A stretch of 64,000 bases of DNA from AM-0621 sp964386705 (GTDB lineage: Bacteria; Planctomycetota; Planctomycetia; Planctomycetales; Planctomycetaceae): assembly GCA_964386705.1 (NCBI GenBank), contig CAYLTY010000007.1, forward strand, positions 1 through 64,000, read 5' to 3'. Within the stretch, counting starts at the first letter, position 1. Every line of letters begins with the position of its first letter. Position numbers and translations under genes: made by a program. Shown here in pieces: positions 62,603 to 64,000 of this stretch. The notes beneath the pieces were generated by a model that was not told where the DNA came from, made no database searches, and saw nothing but the letters and a program-made list of their open reading frames with translations.

Positions 62603-63535
62603 TTAGAAGTCGCCGATGACGCCAGCGTCATCCTTGAACTCAAGCTTCTGCCACAGGTAGTTGCTCGACTGGAACGGGATGCTCGAACCCCAGCCCACAC
62701 CAGTTGCTCCACCAGGACCCGGATTGCAGTCAAAGGTCACATTCGGATTCGATTCAATGTTCTGAGTGACAAACTTTACCGCGCCGTCACACATCACCAC
62801 ATGCACGCCGCCAACATGCTTACTGGCGACCGCGAAACGAGTGCAGGTTGGATCTCCACCGGTCGCGTTGTAGAGCGTGTTCGGCGGAAACTGGGCCCGG
62901 TACGAAAAGGACGAACCGGTGCTTGTGAAGCCCCAGACGACAAAGCCGACCTGACGATCGATGGATTGGCTGGACTGATGACGCTCCGAGGCCAGCATCG
63001 TGTTCGACGTGCCGTCAGTAATGTCGCGGTCCCGAACGGCGGTGTTCGTATTGGCGATCGAGACGCTCACGCCGTAGCTGCTCGTGGAGTAGTTTGAGCG
63101 ATCGGGATTACGTTCAGCTCCACTGTCTGAAGGACAACGGAACGTGTTCATGGGATTCTGCAGGATCGTCCCGCTGGCATAGGCGGTCGTCGGCCCTGGC
63201 AGAACGCACCCGTTCGGAGCCAGTTCCTCATACATATTGTTGAGGTCCATATAAGGCAGCACGAACGTGCCCCAACCCCATTCATTATCCGTCACGCCTG
63301 AAACTTCGCAGGGAGCTCCGCCACCTTCAATGTATCCCGGCGGGAAGACCCGCGCCGTTTCGTGATAGTTGTGGAATGCCAGTCCAATCTGTTTCAGGTT
63401 ATTCTTGCACTGGGCACGGCGAGCGGCTTCACGGGCCTGTTGCACAGCCGGGAGAAGTAAAGCGACGAGCACGGCGATAATGGCGATCACGACCAGCAAC
63501 TCGATCAACGTAAAACCACGACGACGCACGACCAT
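62603..63535 (-). CDS. DUF1559 protein with prepilin-type N-terminus (second copy)
   Basis: The 310-residue product has the same leader as the gene at 6927 (MVVRRRGFTLIELLVVIAIIAVLVALLLPAVQQAREAARRAQCKNNLKQIGL), the following FHNYH motif and the C-terminal 'VVMCDGAVKFVTQNI' element. ATG 63535 has GGAG ten bases upstream and puts the leader at the N-terminus. The product ends GDF, shorter than the copy at 6927. It is divergent from the Rieske gene. Confidence 0.95.
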   Translation of the reverse strand: MVVRRRGFTLIELLVVIAIIAVLVALLLPAVQQAREAARRAQCKNNLKQIGLAFHNYHETARVFPPGYIEGGGAPCEVSGVTDNEWGWGTFVLPYMDLNNMYEELAPNGCVLPGPTTAYASGTILQNPMNTFRCPSDSGAERNPDRSNYSTSSYGVSVSIANTNTAVRDRDITDGTSNTMLASERHQSSQSIDRQVGFVVWGFTSTGSSFSYRAQFPPNTLYNATGGDPTCTRFAVASKHVGGVHVVMCDGAVKFVTQNIESNPNVTFDCNPGPGGATGVGWGSSIPFQSSNYLWQKLEFKDDAGVIGDF

Positions 63536-63778
63536 TGAATGGGGCTCCACAACCAGGATGTGAAAGCGCTGATGCAACCGATGCAAAAGCGTGTGAAAAC
63601 TGTACGAGTAATTGATACGCGTTTGGAGAAGAGAGATTCCGCAGAAATCCGCCACGATTTCAGAATCCCATATCTTATAAGCCTTTTCGCACGATCTCGG
63701 ACGAGTCCATCAAAGCCTGCTGATGTCCACATTCCTCTAAACGAATCACTGCTCAGCCATCCATAAGAGACCATTGAA

Positions 63779-64000
63779 TTGACCACTGCGCACATTCGTA
63801 TCGCCAGCATCCACGATGTTCCTGAAGGCACGGGTAAGGAGTTCGTAGCGGGGTCACGCATCGTGGCCTTGTTCAATTTGAACGGTCAGCTTCACGCCAT
63901 TGACGGCATCTGCGCCCATGCCGGCGGACCCGTTGCCAAGGGTTCCATCAAAGGCTGCATCGTGACCTGCCCCTGGCATGGCTGGCAGTACGACGTCACC
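63779..64000 (+). CDS. Rieske [2Fe-2S] ferredoxin-like protein, 5' part only
   Basis: The first 74 codons are in the window and continue past its end. Residues near the middle and end give the Rieske cluster motif: CAHAGGP, then CPWHGWQYD, i.e. C-x-H and C-x2-H ligands. The likely job is electron transfer to an oxygenase or nitrite reductase partner, which is not in the window. The start appears to be TTG 63779, with AAGAGA upstream; no ATG or GTG is in frame. Confidence 0.85.
   Translation, partial: MTTAHIRIASIHDVPEGTGKEFVAGSRIVALFNLNGQLHAIDGICAHAGGPVAKGSIKGCIVTCPWHGWQYDVT

Noticed and set aside
63505..63876. Minus-strand frame of 123 codons overlapping the DUF1559 start and the Rieske gene
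   Set aside because: It runs antisense to the Rieske cluster motif and into the DUF1559 leader; both of those genes are far better supported.

Overview
The window looks like a chromosomal segment of a planctomycete (phylum Planctomycetota; the genus cannot be fixed from this sequence). The grounds are two DUF1559 pseudopilin-like proteins with the N-terminal FTLIELLVVIAIIAVL signature, two pairs of an ECF sigma factor and a membrane Ser/Thr kinase, a giant secreted protein with a LEPR-XLL-type N-terminus (LEARQMLA), small lipoproteins and an overall GC-rich coding style. No tRNA, rRNA, CRISPR array or transposase was found. One 10-base assembly gap lies at 14382-14391.

Layout. 1-5.3 kb holds plus-strand genes: a His-tailed membrane protein, a parallel beta-helix protein, a small unknown protein, a lipoprotein with an HExxH motif, and an NAD-dependent epimerase/dehydratase. 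5.3-10.1 kb holds minus-strand genes: a PepSY-type membrane protein, a DUF1559 protein, a Cys-rich exported protein and a histidine-kinase-like protein. 10.4-19.6 kb is a signalling cluster built from duplicated parts. It has three paralogous LuxR-type response-regulator-like genes on the minus strand and, divergent from them, two translationally coupled ECF sigma/Ser-Thr kinase pairs on the plus strand. 19.6-33 kb holds housekeeping and regulatory genes: HrpA helicase, a DUF2293 protein, a BatA/VWA membrane protein with a small partner, a fused alpha/beta E1 2-oxoacid dehydrogenase, a DUF4279 protein, and a sigma54-dependent FHA-GAF-AAA+ regulator. 33.3-62.0 kb is one uninterrupted gene for a protein of about 9,580 residues. 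After it come a small lipoprotein gene, a second DUF1559 gene, and the 5' end of a Rieske ferredoxin gene cut by the window edge.

The most unusual system is the signalling cluster. All three regulators carry Lys where the receiver's phospho-accepting Asp should be. The nearby kinase-like protein has Thr in place of the H-box His but keeps its ATP-binding motifs. The two Ser/Thr kinases have an N-terminal helical region, a periplasmic dCache-like sensor and a cytoplasmic kinase, and each overlaps its ECF sigma gene by ATGA. The inference is that a membrane sensor kinase controls a cognate ECF sigma factor, with the pseudo-receiver DNA-binding proteins acting nearby without a classical His-Asp phosphorelay.

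The second point of interest is the giant protein. It combines tandem N-terminal modules, an eight-copy repeat array apparently inserted into one of those modules, beta-helix stretches, a C-type-lectin-like domain, cadherin-like arrays and two separate RTX blocks. A surface or secreted adhesin is the likeliest role, by inference.
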